This document shows, piece after piece, positions 1-8,961 of a stretch of 64,000 nucleotides of DNA. The notes beneath the pieces were generated by a model. It had not been told where the DNA came from. It saw only the letters and a list, made by a program, of their open reading frames with translations, and searched no databases. The translations under genes were made by a program, and so were the position numbers. This DNA is from CBDHGY01 sp965263325 (GTDB taxonomy: Bacteria; Pseudomonadota; Alphaproteobacteria; Caulobacterales; Hyphomonadaceae). The stretch spans positions 2,108,001 to 2,172,000 of the forward strand of contig CBDHGY010000002.1 in NCBI GenBank assembly GCA_965263325.1, in the 5' to 3' direction. Positions within the stretch are counted from its first letter, which is position 1. The number at the start of each line of letters is the position of its first letter.

Positions 1-52
1 CCAGCGCGCGATCAGCCCATATCGGAGGTATGATAAAAGGGCACAATTGACC

Positions 53-427
53 ATGACTATGGAAACCATCATCGAGCAGTACATTTCGAGTTACAATGCC
101 CGTGACATTGACGGAATGCTCGCCTGCGTAACGGAAGATGTCGTCTTTGAGAATATTTCAAACACTGGACAATCTATGCGCCTCGAAGGAAAATCGGCGA
201 TGGGACAGGTCGCAGAACTTTCCTGTAATGCCTTTTCATATCGTCGGCAGCGCTTGGTGAGCCTGATTCACTCAGCCGGAAGGGCGGCAGCCGAAGTAGA
301 GTTCGAGGGAAAAGCAGCCGTCGATTTGCCAAATGGTGTGCGCGCGGGCGAAACTATGAAACTTCGCGGAGCTAGCTTCTTTGAAATGCGCGGAAATCTG
401 CTCAGCCGGATTGCTGATTACAGCTAA
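53..427 (+). CDS. SnoaL-like / NTF2-fold protein
   Basis: Small soluble protein of 124 residues. The N-terminal pattern of a helix, then NARDIDGMLACVTEDVVFEN, is the usual opening of SnoaL/NTF2-like cone-fold proteins, where a short helix pair leads into a strand carrying the ligand pocket. The ATG at 53 is chosen; an in-frame TTG lies two codons upstream and another ATG two codons downstream, with a purine-rich GGAGG about 25 bases upstream that is too far to decide. These folds serve as isomerases, hydrolases or ligand-binding proteins, and nothing here selects a substrate. It converges with the MBL-fold gene only 3 bases away. The fold is fairly sure; the function is unknown. Confidence 0.7.
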   Translation: MTMETIIEQYISSYNARDIDGMLACVTEDVVFENISNTGQSMRLEGKSAMGQVAELSCNAFSYRRQRLVSLIHSAGRAAAEVEFEGKAAVDLPNGVRAGETMKLRGASFFEMRGNLLSRIADYS

Positions 428-430
428 ACG

Positions 431-1372
431 CTAATCGAGGAATTTTGGCGATTTCGGAAGAGGGTCAATATCGTTAGGCTCATGCTGAATGATCACTGTT
501 GCATTCCGTCGCTGTGCGCGCGCTTCGAAATCCTTCATTGATTCGAGCGTCATCGGTTCAGAGGAATTAAACTGGGGGACGCGCTCAAGCTGGCGGCTTT
601 CGGTGCGGTGGTACAAATCCCCCGTCAGCAAGATCGTTCCGGTATTCGCAAGTTCAACCTGAAGGCTTGTGTGCCCAGGTGTTGGCCCAGGTGTCGGGAA
701 AATAATTACGCTTCCATCGCCAAAAACATCTTTTTCGCCAGAGAATAGATCGCGTTCCAATGCCTCAAAACCAGAGAATGGGTTCTGCAGGCCAGCATCT
801 GTGCCAGCTTCAACTCCACTTGGTGGCACGGCCTCTTCTTCTCCAACCGGCTCCTCAACGGGAGGGAACATGGTGCTGTATTCGTCCTCGTGCACAATCC
901 ATGTGGCATCCTGAACCTGATCGATCTGGCCGATATGATCAAATTTATGGTGAGAGACTGAGACGAACTCCACTTCTTCCGGTCCCATTCCAATTTCAAT
1001 CAGTTGATTTGAAATCGTGGTATCCATGGAAACGATGAAGATGCCATCTTCTTGTGGAGGCTCTCCAACGAGCGCTGAAGGTAGTCCGAGATCCCAAAGC
1101 AAGTCGCCCTTGGGATGACGAATTAGGAAGCAACTGTCGACAAACGTGTCGGATTGCCCATCAAAATCGCCAGAACTTGAGAATATGCCGATATCACTGA
1201 TTTCGATTGTGCCGCAGTCAAGAATGTAGAGTTTAACTTGATTTGCTTTTGGCGCTTCAGCGGAGCTCTGACGGTCCGTCTCGTTTGTTGTTACATTGGA
1301 CGTATTATTGTCACCGCCGCCGCACGCAACCAAGGTTCCCATAAACGCTGCAATCGACAGTTTCTTTAGCAT
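431..1372 (-). CDS. MBL-fold metallo-hydrolase lipoprotein (lactonase-like)
   Basis: A 313-residue metallo-beta-lactamase-fold protein. The ATG at 1372 is preferred over in-frame ATGs at 1393 and 1399, because it follows AGAAGGGG at good spacing and begins a lipoprotein signal (lipobox LVAC, Cys17). After a low-complexity Asn/Thr/Glu linker come the MBL elements: a SVSHHKFDHIG segment near residue 140, GPTPGHT, LLTGDLYH and a late HEP. The layout resembles N-acyl homoserine lactonase-like hydrolases. The first metal motif is HHKFDH where HxHxDH is usual, so the second histidine is replaced by lysine. A surface-anchored hydrolase is likely, but its substrate and metal content are uncertain. 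Confidence 0.75.
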   Translation of the reverse strand: MLKKLSIAAFMGTLVACGGGDNNTSNVTTNETDRQSSAEAPKANQVKLYILDCGTIEISDIGIFSSSGDFDGQSDTFVDSCFLIRHPKGDLLWDLGLPSALVGEPPQEDGIFIVSMDTTISNQLIEIGMGPEEVEFVSVSHHKFDHIGQIDQVQDATWIVHEDEYSTMFPPVEEPVGEEEAVPPSGVEAGTDAGLQNPFSGFEALERDLFSGEKDVFGDGSVIIFPTPGPTPGHTSLQVELANTGTILLTGDLYHRTESRQLERVPQFNSSEPMTLESMKDFEARAQRRNATVIIQHEPNDIDPLPKSPKFLD

Positions 1373-1413
1373 TGCGATAACCCCTTCTCGCATTTGCATT
1401 TCTTAATCCGCCT

Positions 1414-1821
1414 CTAGCCGATTTCAGAGATGTGCAAAAGCCCGTCACCCGACTCAGTTACAGCCCTGTAGAAACAACTCTGGCGGCCTGTGTGACAAGC
1501 CCCGCCTTTTTGCTCGACGATCAAGACCACAGCGTCCTGATCACAATCAACCCGAATCTCCAATACTTGCTGCACATTACCCGAAGTTTCACCTTTCGTC
1601 CAAAGCGCACCACGCGAACGAGACCAATATGTCGCTTTCTTCGTTGAAATAGTTCGTTCAAGCGCTTCTGCGTTCATATAGGCTAGCATCAGCACTTCTC
1701 CTGTTGAAGCATCTTGCGCGACGGCTGCGATAAGCCCGTCAGTATTGAACTTTGGACGAAGCTCTGTGGTTTCGTCTTGCTCAGATTTGGCCGACAGGGG
1801 TGGGAGATAGATATCTGTCAT
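1414..1821 (-). CDS. hisI: Phosphoribosyl-AMP cyclohydrolase
   Basis: HisI opens the purine ring of phosphoribosyl-AMP in histidine biosynthesis, third step, in the cytoplasm. The 135-residue protein from the ATG at 1821 has the family signatures TYWSRSRGALWTKGETSGN, DCDQDA with its metal-binding aspartates, and GGACHTGRQSCFYR with the zinc cysteines. Upstream in-frame codons back to 1902 are ignored because they would run into the divergent mtaB start and lack family similarity. It is a monofunctional HisI without a fused HisE domain, usual for alphaproteobacteria. No other his gene lies in the window, so it is a singleton here. Identification is firm. Confidence 0.93.
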   Translation of the reverse strand: MTDIYLPPLSAKSEQDETTELRPKFNTDGLIAAVAQDASTGEVLMLAYMNAEALERTISTKKATYWSRSRGALWTKGETSGNVQQVLEIRVDCDQDAVVLIVEQKGGACHTGRQSCFYRAVTESGDGLLHISEIG

Positions 1822-1914
1822 GATGCGCGATATAGACGTCCCTAAAGGCGCTGTCGAACAGACAAGCTCTTGAATTCGCGTCTTCGCCGCGCGATGTGGC
1901 AAGAATCGAATATT

Positions 1915-3192
1915 ATGACACCTAAATCACCCCCTTCCGCGCCTGAGGTCATCACTCTTGGTTGCCGCCTGAACACCTATGAATCAGAGGTGATGCGAGA
2001 CCATGCCTCAAAAGCAGGCCTGCAGGACGCAGTCATTGTGAACACCTGTGCCGTCACCGCCGAAGCTGTGCGGTCGGCGCGGCAAGCCATACGCCGAGCG
2101 CGAAGAGAGCACCCGGAAAAACCCATCATCGTTACAGGGTGTGCGGCGCAGATAGACCCGGAAACATTTGCTACCATGCCGGAAGTCACCCGTGTGATTG
2201 GCAACCACGAGAAAATGCAATCCAGCACATGGACCCCAACCTCAATTCTGGGGGGAGAAGAAAAAATCCGGGTCAATGACATTATGTCCGTGCGTGAAAC
2301 CGCGGCGCATTTAATCGATGGAATGGCCGGCCGGGCACGCGCTTATGTTCAGGTACAGAATGGTTGCGATCATCGATGCACATTTTGCATCATTCCATAT
2401 GGTCGTGGAAACTCGCGTTCTGTACCGGCAGGAGAGGTTGTTTCTCAGGTTCAGCGCTTGGTCGATACCGGCCACTACGAGGTCGTTCTAACTGGTGTGG
2501 ACCTCACAAGCTGGGGCAGCGACCTGCCAAATAGTCCTCAGCTTGGAAATCTCGTACAACGGATTCTGAAAATCGTGCCCGGCCTGAAACAGCTACGTAT
2601 CAGTTCAATCGACGCCATCGAAATTGACGACGCTCTGTTTGAGGCCATGAGCGATGAGCGCCTTGCACCGTACATGCACTTATCGCTGCAACACGGGGAT
2701 AATCTAATACTAAAGAGAATGAAGCGCCGCCATACCCGTGAGGAAGCGATTGCGCTTGCTGATCGCCTTCGCGTGAAACGACCTGGCATAGCTCTTGGCG
2801 CAGATATCATCGCCGGATTTCCAACGGAGACCGATGAGGCATTCGAAAATTCGATAAAGCTTATCGAGGATTGCGGCCTCTCATTCTTGCATGTCTTCCC
2901 TTACTCTCCACGGCCAGGAACGCCCGCCGCACGCATGCCGCAACTTGAGAAGTCGGTGATCAAGTCCCGGGCTGCGCGTTTGCGGAAAGCAGGAGAGGCC
3001 GCCCTTGCACAACACCATCAACGGCATATCGGTAAAACTCGGGTGGCTTTGATAGAGCGCGGCGGGATGGCACGGCTGGCAGACTTCACGCAGGTCGCAA
3101 TTTCGAGCAAGGATGAAAGCCTTGTCGGCAAAGCTCTGCTGACCGACATATCAGGTGCAGATAACAACAGACTAATCGGAACGCTCGCATGA
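1915..3192 (+). CDS. mtaB: tRNA t6A37 methylthiotransferase MtaB
   Basis: Radical-SAM enzyme that adds a methylthio group to t6A at tRNA position 37, giving ms2t6A. From the ATG at 1915 it has 425 residues; ATG 1894 is a possible longer start. The N-terminal methylthiotransferase domain has its three cysteines in LGCRLN, NTCAVT and GCAAQ. The radical-SAM core carries CDHRCTFCIIPYGRGNSR (CxxxCxxC). The C-terminal segment with IGKTRVALIERG looks like a short TRAM RNA-binding domain. The family choice between MtaB and MiaB rests on the LGCRLNTYES opening typical of MtaB. Its stop overlaps the ftsY start by four bases (ATGA), indicating translational coupling. The substrate-forming enzyme TsaD is encoded at 21.7 kb. 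Confidence 0.92.
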   Translation: MTPKSPPSAPEVITLGCRLNTYESEVMRDHASKAGLQDAVIVNTCAVTAEAVRSARQAIRRARREHPEKPIIVTGCAAQIDPETFATMPEVTRVIGNHEKMQSSTWTPTSILGGEEKIRVNDIMSVRETAAHLIDGMAGRARAYVQVQNGCDHRCTFCIIPYGRGNSRSVPAGEVVSQVQRLVDTGHYEVVLTGVDLTSWGSDLPNSPQLGNLVQRILKIVPGLKQLRISSIDAIEIDDALFEAMSDERLAPYMHLSLQHGDNLILKRMKRRHTREEAIALADRLRVKRPGIALGADIIAGFPTETDEAFENSIKLIEDCGLSFLHVFPYSPRPGTPAARMPQLEKSVIKSRAARLRKAGEAALAQHHQRHIGKTRVALIERGGMARLADFTQVAISSKDESLVGKALLTDISGADNNRLIGTLA

Positions 3193-4502
3193 TCCTCTGG
3201 TTCGGAAAAAAGAAAAACCGCGATGAAGCTCGCGCCGCTGGTGCGGAAATGCCTGAACCGGAACTCAGCGCAGACGATCTAGCTGCCAAAGAAGCTGCGG
3301 AAAAAGCTGAGCGCGATGCAAAAGCCCGTGAGCAAGCTGAGATTGACCGCAAAGTCGCAGAGGCCGCAAAAGCCTGGGAAGAACGCCAAAAGCGAGAAGC
3401 AAAAACTGCGGAAGATGAAGCCGCGCGCACGAAAGCAGAAGCCGAACTGAAACTGCTTGAAGAGCGCCGCGAAGCGGCTCGGAAGAAAGCTGAAGAGGAA
3501 GCGGCAGCACGAAAGGCCGAGATCGAACGGCAGGCTGCAATCGCCCGCGGTGAAATAGACCCGATGGCAGAAACGAAATCTGCTGGGTTCATATCGAAAC
3601 TAACGGGCGGTCTTGCAAAATCATCTGGCAAGCTTGGCGGCGCGTTGACATCCTTTGGCAAGCGCAAGCTCGATGATGACACATTAGAAGAACTCGAAGA
3701 TTTGCTAATCACGTCAGATATGGGTGCGCGCGTCGCGAGCCGCGTGACCACCGCGCTCGCCCGGGACCGGTTTGACAAAGAAGTAAGCGAAGCTGATATC
3801 CGCAGCGCGCTTGCCAATGAAATTTCAGAAATTCTGAAACCGCGAGAGGAAATTGTCGATTTCTCAGATGGGCCACGACCGCGCATCGTGCTTTTCGTCG
3901 GCGTAAATGGCTCCGGCAAAACGACAACCATCGGAAAAATTGCAAGTAAACTGAAGGCGCAAGGAGCCAGAGCCATGCTTGTTGCCGGTGACACATTCCG
4001 CGCAGCAGCGATTGAGCAACTGAGCGTTTGGGGAGAACGCGCAGATATTCCTGTCATGTCTAAGGAGACTGGCGCTGATGCCGCTGGGCTTGTCTATGAA
4101 GCTGTTGAGAAAGCCCGCGAAGAGGGCCTCGACCTTGTACTCATCGACACTGCTGGCCGCTTACAAAATAAAGCTGAACTCATGAATGAACTCGAGAAGG
4201 TCATCCGCGTTACAAAGAAGCTGGACCCGTCTGCACCGCATGATGTGATCCTCGTCCTCGACGCAACCGTCGGCCAGAATGCGCTTAGCCAGGTTGAGGC
4301 CTTCCGGCATTCGGCTGGAGTCACCGGAATTGTGATGACGAAACTCGATGGAACTGCGAAAGGCGGCGTACTTGTTGCGATTGCCGAAGCCCACGACTTG
4401 CCAATCCACTTTATTGGAGTGGGTGAAGGCGCAGATGATCTCCAACCATTTAGCGCAGACGCGTTCGCCGAAGCCCTCGTTGGTACTGACTCATCTAATT
4501 GA
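3189..4502 (+). CDS. ftsY: Signal recognition particle receptor FtsY
   Basis: SRP-receptor GTPase that docks ribosome-SRP complexes at the membrane with Ffh. The 437-residue protein has three parts. Residues about 10-125 form a very charged Ala/Glu/Lys/Arg-rich region (A domain) that should be a long helix. Next is the N four-helix bundle. The G domain has GVNGSGKTTTIGK near residue 240, DTFRAAA, DTAGRLQ and TKLDGTAKGG. The N-domain signature DDTLEELEDLLITSDMG is visible. It overlaps mtaB by four bases, and the mtaB-ftsY pairing is common in alphaproteobacteria. All GTPase motifs are intact. Confidence 0.96.
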   Translation: MILWFGKKKNRDEARAAGAEMPEPELSADDLAAKEAAEKAERDAKAREQAEIDRKVAEAAKAWEERQKREAKTAEDEAARTKAEAELKLLEERREAARKKAEEEAAARKAEIERQAAIARGEIDPMAETKSAGFISKLTGGLAKSSGKLGGALTSFGKRKLDDDTLEELEDLLITSDMGARVASRVTTALARDRFDKEVSEADIRSALANEISEILKPREEIVDFSDGPRPRIVLFVGVNGSGKTTTIGKIASKLKAQGARAMLVAGDTFRAAAIEQLSVWGERADIPVMSKETGADAAGLVYEAVEKAREEGLDLVLIDTAGRLQNKAELMNELEKVIRVTKKLDPSAPHDVILVLDATVGQNALSQVEAFRHSAGVTGIVMTKLDGTAKGGVLVAIAEAHDLPIHFIGVGEGADDLQPFSADAFAEALVGTDSSN

Positions 4503-4561
4503 CAGAGTGTGCCTCTGCCTGTCCTAGTCTCGCCGAGCGCCTAATTGGAGGGTAACCGAGG

Positions 4562-5236
4562 ATGGTTTTACGCATATTGATCGGTTCAGCATTTATAGCA
4601 ACGCTTGCCGCGTGCGCCAGCGGACCAAAAATTAGCGCGGAAGACTGCGCTGCGGCAGACTGGTACGCGGTGGGTTTGCAACATGGCAAAGTTGGCGCGA
4701 ACATTACCGAGATCAATACAGCTGTTCAGGCCTGCGGCGAGACAGGAAACCCGGTTGATATTGGCCGGTACAGTGAAGGCCGCGCGGAGGGACTAAAAAC
4801 CTTTTGTACGCCGCTCACAATTCTCGAATCTGCCACTCAAGGCAAAGGCGATCCATATTCGTGCGATCCCATGACGCCCGCACTTAAAGCTTCAATCGAT
4901 AAAGGCGTCGAAACCCGCGCTGCAATGGCGCGTTACCAGCAATATCAGGCTCAGTACAAGCAGCTAATCGACCAACGCAATCAATATCGGACAGCCGAGG
5001 CCGAATGGCAAAGACGTCTGTCAATTCCAAAAGATCGACCTGGACACATTAATGAGCTTTCTGACCCATCGCGGTCGGATATCATTTTGCAATTAAAGAC
5101 CCTTGGACAGAAACTATCTTCACTAAATGACAGCATTAGTAAGGCCATTCCGGTCATGCAGAAAGAAAAGCAGACTTATGATGCCGCTGTTCAGTCTTAC
5201 AATGCGTACAAGGCAGGCCTCGGCGGGAGCAACTAG
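4562..5236 (+). CDS. DUF2799 lipoprotein
   Basis: A 224-residue secreted lipoprotein. The signal peptide ends at LAAC with the lipidated Cys18. The mature protein has the DUF2799 pattern: an early Cys, ADWYAVGLQHG, a second Cys, YSEGRAEGLKTFC and YSCDP, then a long Gln-rich amphipathic helix (residues about 115-215, QYQAQYKQLIDQRNQY and similar) that may form a coiled coil. The DUF2799 family has no established function. The gene stands alone behind ftsY with a 59-base gap and converges on the sirtuin gene with a 4-base overlap of stops. An envelope role is inferred from the lipobox only. Confidence 0.8.
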   Translation: MVLRILIGSAFIATLAACASGPKISAEDCAAADWYAVGLQHGKVGANITEINTAVQACGETGNPVDIGRYSEGRAEGLKTFCTPLTILESATQGKGDPYSCDPMTPALKASIDKGVETRAAMARYQQYQAQYKQLIDQRNQYRTAEAEWQRRLSIPKDRPGHINELSDPSRSDIILQLKTLGQKLSSLNDSISKAIPVMQKEKQTYDAAVQSYNAYKAGLGGSN

Positions 5237-5979
5237 CTCAGCGCATCCAAAACTTCGGTAAGTGTTGGGCCAATCTCGGTATTGAGCACGAGATCGGCAT
5301 AACCGTCATGCTCCGTTTCATCACGGTTGATGATTACATATTTCGCGCCGTTCTGTTTGGCGTAAAGTGGAATTCCCGCTGCCGGATATACAACGAGCGA
5401 TGACCCCAGAACGATCATTAGATCGCATGCCTCGGCTTCATTGCCAGCCATAGCCATTTTATCTTCCGGCATAGCTTGCCCGAAAGAGATCGTCGCTTTT
5501 TTGACGAGGCCGCCGCAAAATTCACAATCAATATCTTCACCCGCTTCCCAGCGCCTCTTTACGTTATCGAGTTCATAGCGCGCCCCACAATTCAGGCATG
5601 AGGCGTACGTCGCATTTCCATGCACTTCGATGACTTTGTCATCTGGTACACCTGCATCCTGATGGAGATTATCAACATTCTGCGTGATCACCGAAGACGC
5701 TTTCCCAGAATTGATGAGCTTCGCAACCGCGTAGTGTCCCGCATTCGGCGTGGCACCTGTCCAGCCGGTCACGCCGCTAAACGCCCTGTCCCAGGATTCC
5801 TGGCGTGCTTCTCGCGAGCGAACGAAATCCTGGAACATGATCGGCTGCATCTTGCTCCAAACACCTCCGGGTGATCGAAAATCGGGTATTCCGCTTTCGG
5901 TCGAAATCCCAGCTCCAGTAAAAAATACAATCTGGTTCGCCTCGGCGATCATATCTGTGAGTTTGGCAATGTCAGTCAT
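5233..5979 (-). CDS. cobB: NAD-dependent protein deacylase (sirtuin)
   Basis: Sir2-family enzyme that uses NAD to remove acyl groups from lysine, in bacteria for example on acetyl-CoA synthetase. From the ATG at 5979 the protein has 248 residues. It shows GAGISTESGIPDFRS (NAD binding), TQNVDNLHQDAG with the catalytic histidine context (EVHGN), a four-cysteine zinc ribbon (CLNC, CEFC), FGQAMP, and late NAD-contact segments (LGSSLVVYPA, INRDE). In-frame codons upstream of 5979 run into the terminator behind acnA and are rejected. It follows acnA on the same strand but beyond a strong hairpin, so it probably has its own promoter. The Tyr/Arg pair of desuccinylating sirtuins was not found. Confidence 0.9.
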   Translation of the reverse strand: MTDIAKLTDMIAEANQIVFFTGAGISTESGIPDFRSPGGVWSKMQPIMFQDFVRSREARQESWDRAFSGVTGWTGATPNAGHYAVAKLINSGKASSVITQNVDNLHQDAGVPDDKVIEVHGNATYASCLNCGARYELDNVKRRWEAGEDIDCEFCGGLVKKATISFGQAMPEDKMAMAGNEAEACDLMIVLGSSLVVYPAAGIPLYAKQNGAKYVIINRDETEHDGYADLVLNTEIGPTLTEVLDALS

Positions 5980-6012
5980 GACCGAGAAGCTATCGCCCTT
6001 ATCGCGCAAACA

Positions 6013-6044
6013 AAAGCCCCAGAGCCAATCTGCTCCGGGGCTTT
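6013..6044 (-). terminator. Rho-independent terminator behind acnA
   Basis: A 13-base stem with one G-T wobble (AAAGCCCCGGAGC against GCTCTGGGGCTTT on the minus strand) and a six-base loop. It ends in a T-rich stretch and sits 23 bases after the acnA stop. It separates acnA from the sirtuin gene. Confidence 0.8.
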
Positions 6045-6067
6045 CATCAAAATTTTTAGTGGCAATC

Positions 6068-8746
6068 TTAGGCCGCGAGATTCCGCAGCACATAATGCAA
6101 AATGCCGCCATTACGATAGTAGTCGAGCTCGTTCTCGGTATCGATGCGAACGACAGTCTTAGCGGTGAGCTTTTCGCCGTTTGCGCGCGTAATCTGAACA
6201 TCCATGCTCTGACGCGGTGTAACAGCGTTTATGCCTTCAATCGTTACCGTCTCATCGCCAACAAGACCAAGGCTCTCCCAGCTAGTACCCTCTTCGAATT
6301 CCAGCGGGAGAACGCCCATGCCGATCAGGTTTGAACGGTGGATACGCTCGAATGATCCCGCTACGACGGCTTTAACACCGAGTAGGATCGTCCCTTTAGC
6401 AGCCCAGTCGCGAGACGATCCGTTTCCATAAAGATGGCCGGCAAATACAACCAACGGCACATTTTGCTCGTGATAGCGCATCGCAGCAGTGTAGATCGGT
6501 AACTGTTCACCGGATGGATAGTGCTTTGTGTAACCGCCTTCGACCCCATCAAGCATCTTGTTTTTAATGCGGATATTCGCAAAGGTACCGCGCATCATCA
6601 CTTCGTGATTGCCGCGCCGTGATCCGTACGAATTGAACTCGAGTACAGGCACTTGATGCTCTCGCAAATAGTCGCCCGCCGGGCTGTCAGCCTTGATGTT
6701 CCCGGCCGGTGAGATGTGGTCCGTTGTGATTGAGTCTGGTAATAGCGCCAGAATACGCGCATTATTCACATCAGCCGGAGCTTCTATGTCCATTGTCATG
6801 CCCGTAAAGTAAGGCGGGTTTTGCACATAGGTCGACCCCATTGGCCAATCATACGTTTTTCCGCCGGCAACTTTGATGGATTTCCATTTCTCATCGCCTT
6901 TGAAAACATCCGCATAGCGCTCAGCAAACATTTCAGGCGTCACGCACTCGCGCATAATCGCTTTGATTTCATCTGAGCTCGGCCAGATATCTTTCAGATA
7001 GACGTCATTGCCATCCTTGTCCTTACCGAGCGGATCAGTTGTGAGGTTCACGCGCAGTGAACCCGCAATCGCATACGCGACCACAAGCGGAGGTGAGGCA
7101 AGATAATTGGCTTTGAGATCCGGCCCAATACGGCCTTCAAAATTGCGGTTACCGGAAAGCACAGAGCACGATACCAGGTCGCCGTCTGCTATCGCCTTCG
7201 ATAGTTCAGGTGCAACGGGGCCTGAGTTACCGATACATGTGGTGCATCCATACCCAACAAGGTTAAACCCAAGTGCGTCGAGATCATCCGACAAGTCCGC
7301 TTTATCCAGATAATCTGTCACGACTTGTGAACCCGGCGCGAGCGACGTCTTCACCCAAGGCTTACGCTGAAGACCGAGCGCATGCGCTTTTCTTGCAACG
7401 AGGCCAGCGGCAATCAGAACGGATGGATTGGACGTATTCGTGCAGGAAGTAATCGCAGCAATGAAAACATCACCATGCGTGACAGTATAGTCCTGTCCCT
7501 CGACAGCGATCGGCTCGGCGGCATCTTCTGCTTTGCCGAATTCTTTCGCCATATCTTTTGCAAACTGAGTATCGGCTTCCGACAATAAGATCTTATCCTG
7601 TGGTCTTTTCGGACCGGAGATGCATGGAACAACTGTCGAAAGATCGAGTTCCAGAGTATCGGTGAATACAGGCTCCGGCATGTCTGGACGCCAATAACCC
7701 TGGGCTTTTGCATAAGCTTCAACAAGCGCAACGCGATCTGGATCGCGGCCCGTGTCGCGAAGATAAATCAGTGTTTCTTCGTCGACCGGGAAGAACGCGC
7801 AGGTCGATCCGAATTCAGGAGACATATTCGAGAGGGTTGCCTGATCTTCCAAAGTAAGATTCGCAAGGCCCGGTCCGAAGAACTCGGTGAATTTCGCGAC
7901 AACGCCTTTCTCGCGCATCATTTTTGTGACCGTCAGAACCAGGTCAGTTGCCGTGGCACCTTCTGGCAGTTGCCCGGTAACCTTGAAGCCGATCACCTCT
8001 GGTATCAGCATAGAAACTGGCTGACCAAGCATGGCCGCCTCGGCCTCAATGCCTCCAACACCCCAGCCAAGAACCGACAAACCATTGATCATGGTTGTGT
8101 GAGAGTCTGTTCCGACGCAAGTGTCTGGATAGGCAACCGTTTCGCCGTTTTCTTCTCTGGTCCAGACCGTCTGGCCCAGATATTCGAGGTTCACCTGGTG
8201 ACAGATGCCTGTGCCGGGAGGCACCACTCTGAAGTTCTCAAAGGCAGATGCGCCCCAGCGAAGGAATTCGTAACGCTCCCCGTTGCGTTCGTATTCGCGC
8301 TCCACGTTTTTCTCGAAGGAATTATCGCCGGCGAAATAGTCAACCATTACAGAATGGTCGATCACAAGGTCTACCGGCACTTGCGGGTTGATGACATCCG
8401 CGCTGCCACCAAGATTTTGAGCAGCATCTCGCATCGCTGCCAAGTCAACCACAGCAGGAACACCCGTGAAATCTTGCATCAAGACCCGTGCAGGTCGATA
8501 GGCGATTTCGTGGCTTTCCTTGCCTTTATTGTCGAGCCAATTCTTGAACGCGACAATATCATCCTTGGTGACAGACTTTCCGTCTTCATGCCGCAGCATG
8601 TTTTCAAGTAAAACTTTTAGAGAGGCTGGCAGACGCGAGACATCTCCCAATCCATTTTCGGCAGCAGCCTGAAGGGAGTAATAAGTGTAGGGTTTGCCAT
8701 TCACATCCAGTGTGCGGCGTGACTGAAAACTATCGAGCGACGACAT
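6068..8746 (-). CDS. acnA: Aconitate hydratase A
   Basis: TCA-cycle enzyme interconverting citrate and isocitrate through cis-aconitate, with a [4Fe-4S] cluster. The 892-residue length matches the AcnA/IRP family. Cluster ligands are seen in SCTNTSNP and GYGCTTCIGNSG. The conserved GTDSHTTMINGLSVLGWGVGG, the swivel domain NARILALLPDSITTDHISPAG and the active-site GSSRDWAAKGT are present. The start at 8746 opens MSSLDSFQSRRTLDVNGK, typical of alphaproteobacterial AcnA. It is monocistronic, with its own terminator. The long 5' gap to the MarR gene (215 bases) must hold its promoter. Confidence 0.97.
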   Translation of the reverse strand: MSSLDSFQSRRTLDVNGKPYTYYSLQAAAENGLGDVSRLPASLKVLLENMLRHEDGKSVTKDDIVAFKNWLDNKGKESHEIAYRPARVLMQDFTGVPAVVDLAAMRDAAQNLGGSADVINPQVPVDLVIDHSVMVDYFAGDNSFEKNVEREYERNGERYEFLRWGASAFENFRVVPPGTGICHQVNLEYLGQTVWTREENGETVAYPDTCVGTDSHTTMINGLSVLGWGVGGIEAEAAMLGQPVSMLIPEVIGFKVTGQLPEGATATDLVLTVTKMMREKGVVAKFTEFFGPGLANLTLEDQATLSNMSPEFGSTCAFFPVDEETLIYLRDTGRDPDRVALVEAYAKAQGYWRPDMPEPVFTDTLELDLSTVVPCISGPKRPQDKILLSEADTQFAKDMAKEFGKAEDAAEPIAVEGQDYTVTHGDVFIAAITSCTNTSNPSVLIAAGLVARKAHALGLQRKPWVKTSLAPGSQVVTDYLDKADLSDDLDALGFNLVGYGCTTCIGNSGPVAPELSKAIADGDLVSCSVLSGNRNFEGRIGPDLKANYLASPPLVVAYAIAGSLRVNLTTDPLGKDKDGNDVYLKDIWPSSDEIKAIMRECVTPEMFAERYADVFKGDEKWKSIKVAGGKTYDWPMGSTYVQNPPYFTGMTMDIEAPADVNNARILALLPDSITTDHISPAGNIKADSPAGDYLREHQVPVLEFNSYGSRRGNHEVMMRGTFANIRIKNKMLDGVEGGYTKHYPSGEQLPIYTAAMRYHEQNVPLVVFAGHLYGNGSSRDWAAKGTILLGVKAVVAGSFERIHRSNLIGMGVLPLEFEEGTSWESLGLVGDETVTIEGINAVTPRQSMDVQITRANGEKLTAKTVVRIDTENELDYYRNGGILHYVLRNLAA

Positions 8747-8799
8747 AGTTAGGGCCTCATTTTCGTGATTTTCCTGCGGTTGAGCGTGTCATATATGGC

Positions 8800-8961
8800 A
8801 TGACGCTTCGGCGCAAATATCCTGCAAACATGAAGGAATGCTATAAGCCTGAAGAGGTCGCGACTTTCGCAGATATTTCAGCCCCCAGCCGAGCGGGTGG
8901 CTCAGCTGGCAAGGTTCACGCATTGAAGATAATCAAAGACCGACGTCGAGTGAGCGAATGA
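8800..8961 (+). CDS. Possible 53-residue small ORF (weak)
   Basis: In the gap between the divergent ends of acnA and the MarR gene, an ATG at 8800 opens 53 codons ending exactly before the MarR stop; a second in-frame ATG is at 8830. The product would be basic at the end (KIIKDRRRVSE) and contains a Gly/Ser stretch. No clear ribosome-binding site was seen and it resembles no family I know. It overlaps the region where the acnA promoter should lie. It may be spurious. Confidence 0.2.
   Translation: MTLRRKYPANMKECYKPEEVATFADISAPSRAGGSAGKVHALKIIKDRRRVSE

Noticed and set aside
3086..4057. Long antisense frame across mtaB/ftsY
   Set aside because: Ser/Ala/Arg-rich shadow of the Ala/Glu/Lys-rich FtsY N-terminus, without family similarity.
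8821..8961. Acnase-adjacent frame as an aconitase leader peptide
   Set aside because: The frame lies on the strand opposite acnA, so it cannot act as a leader.
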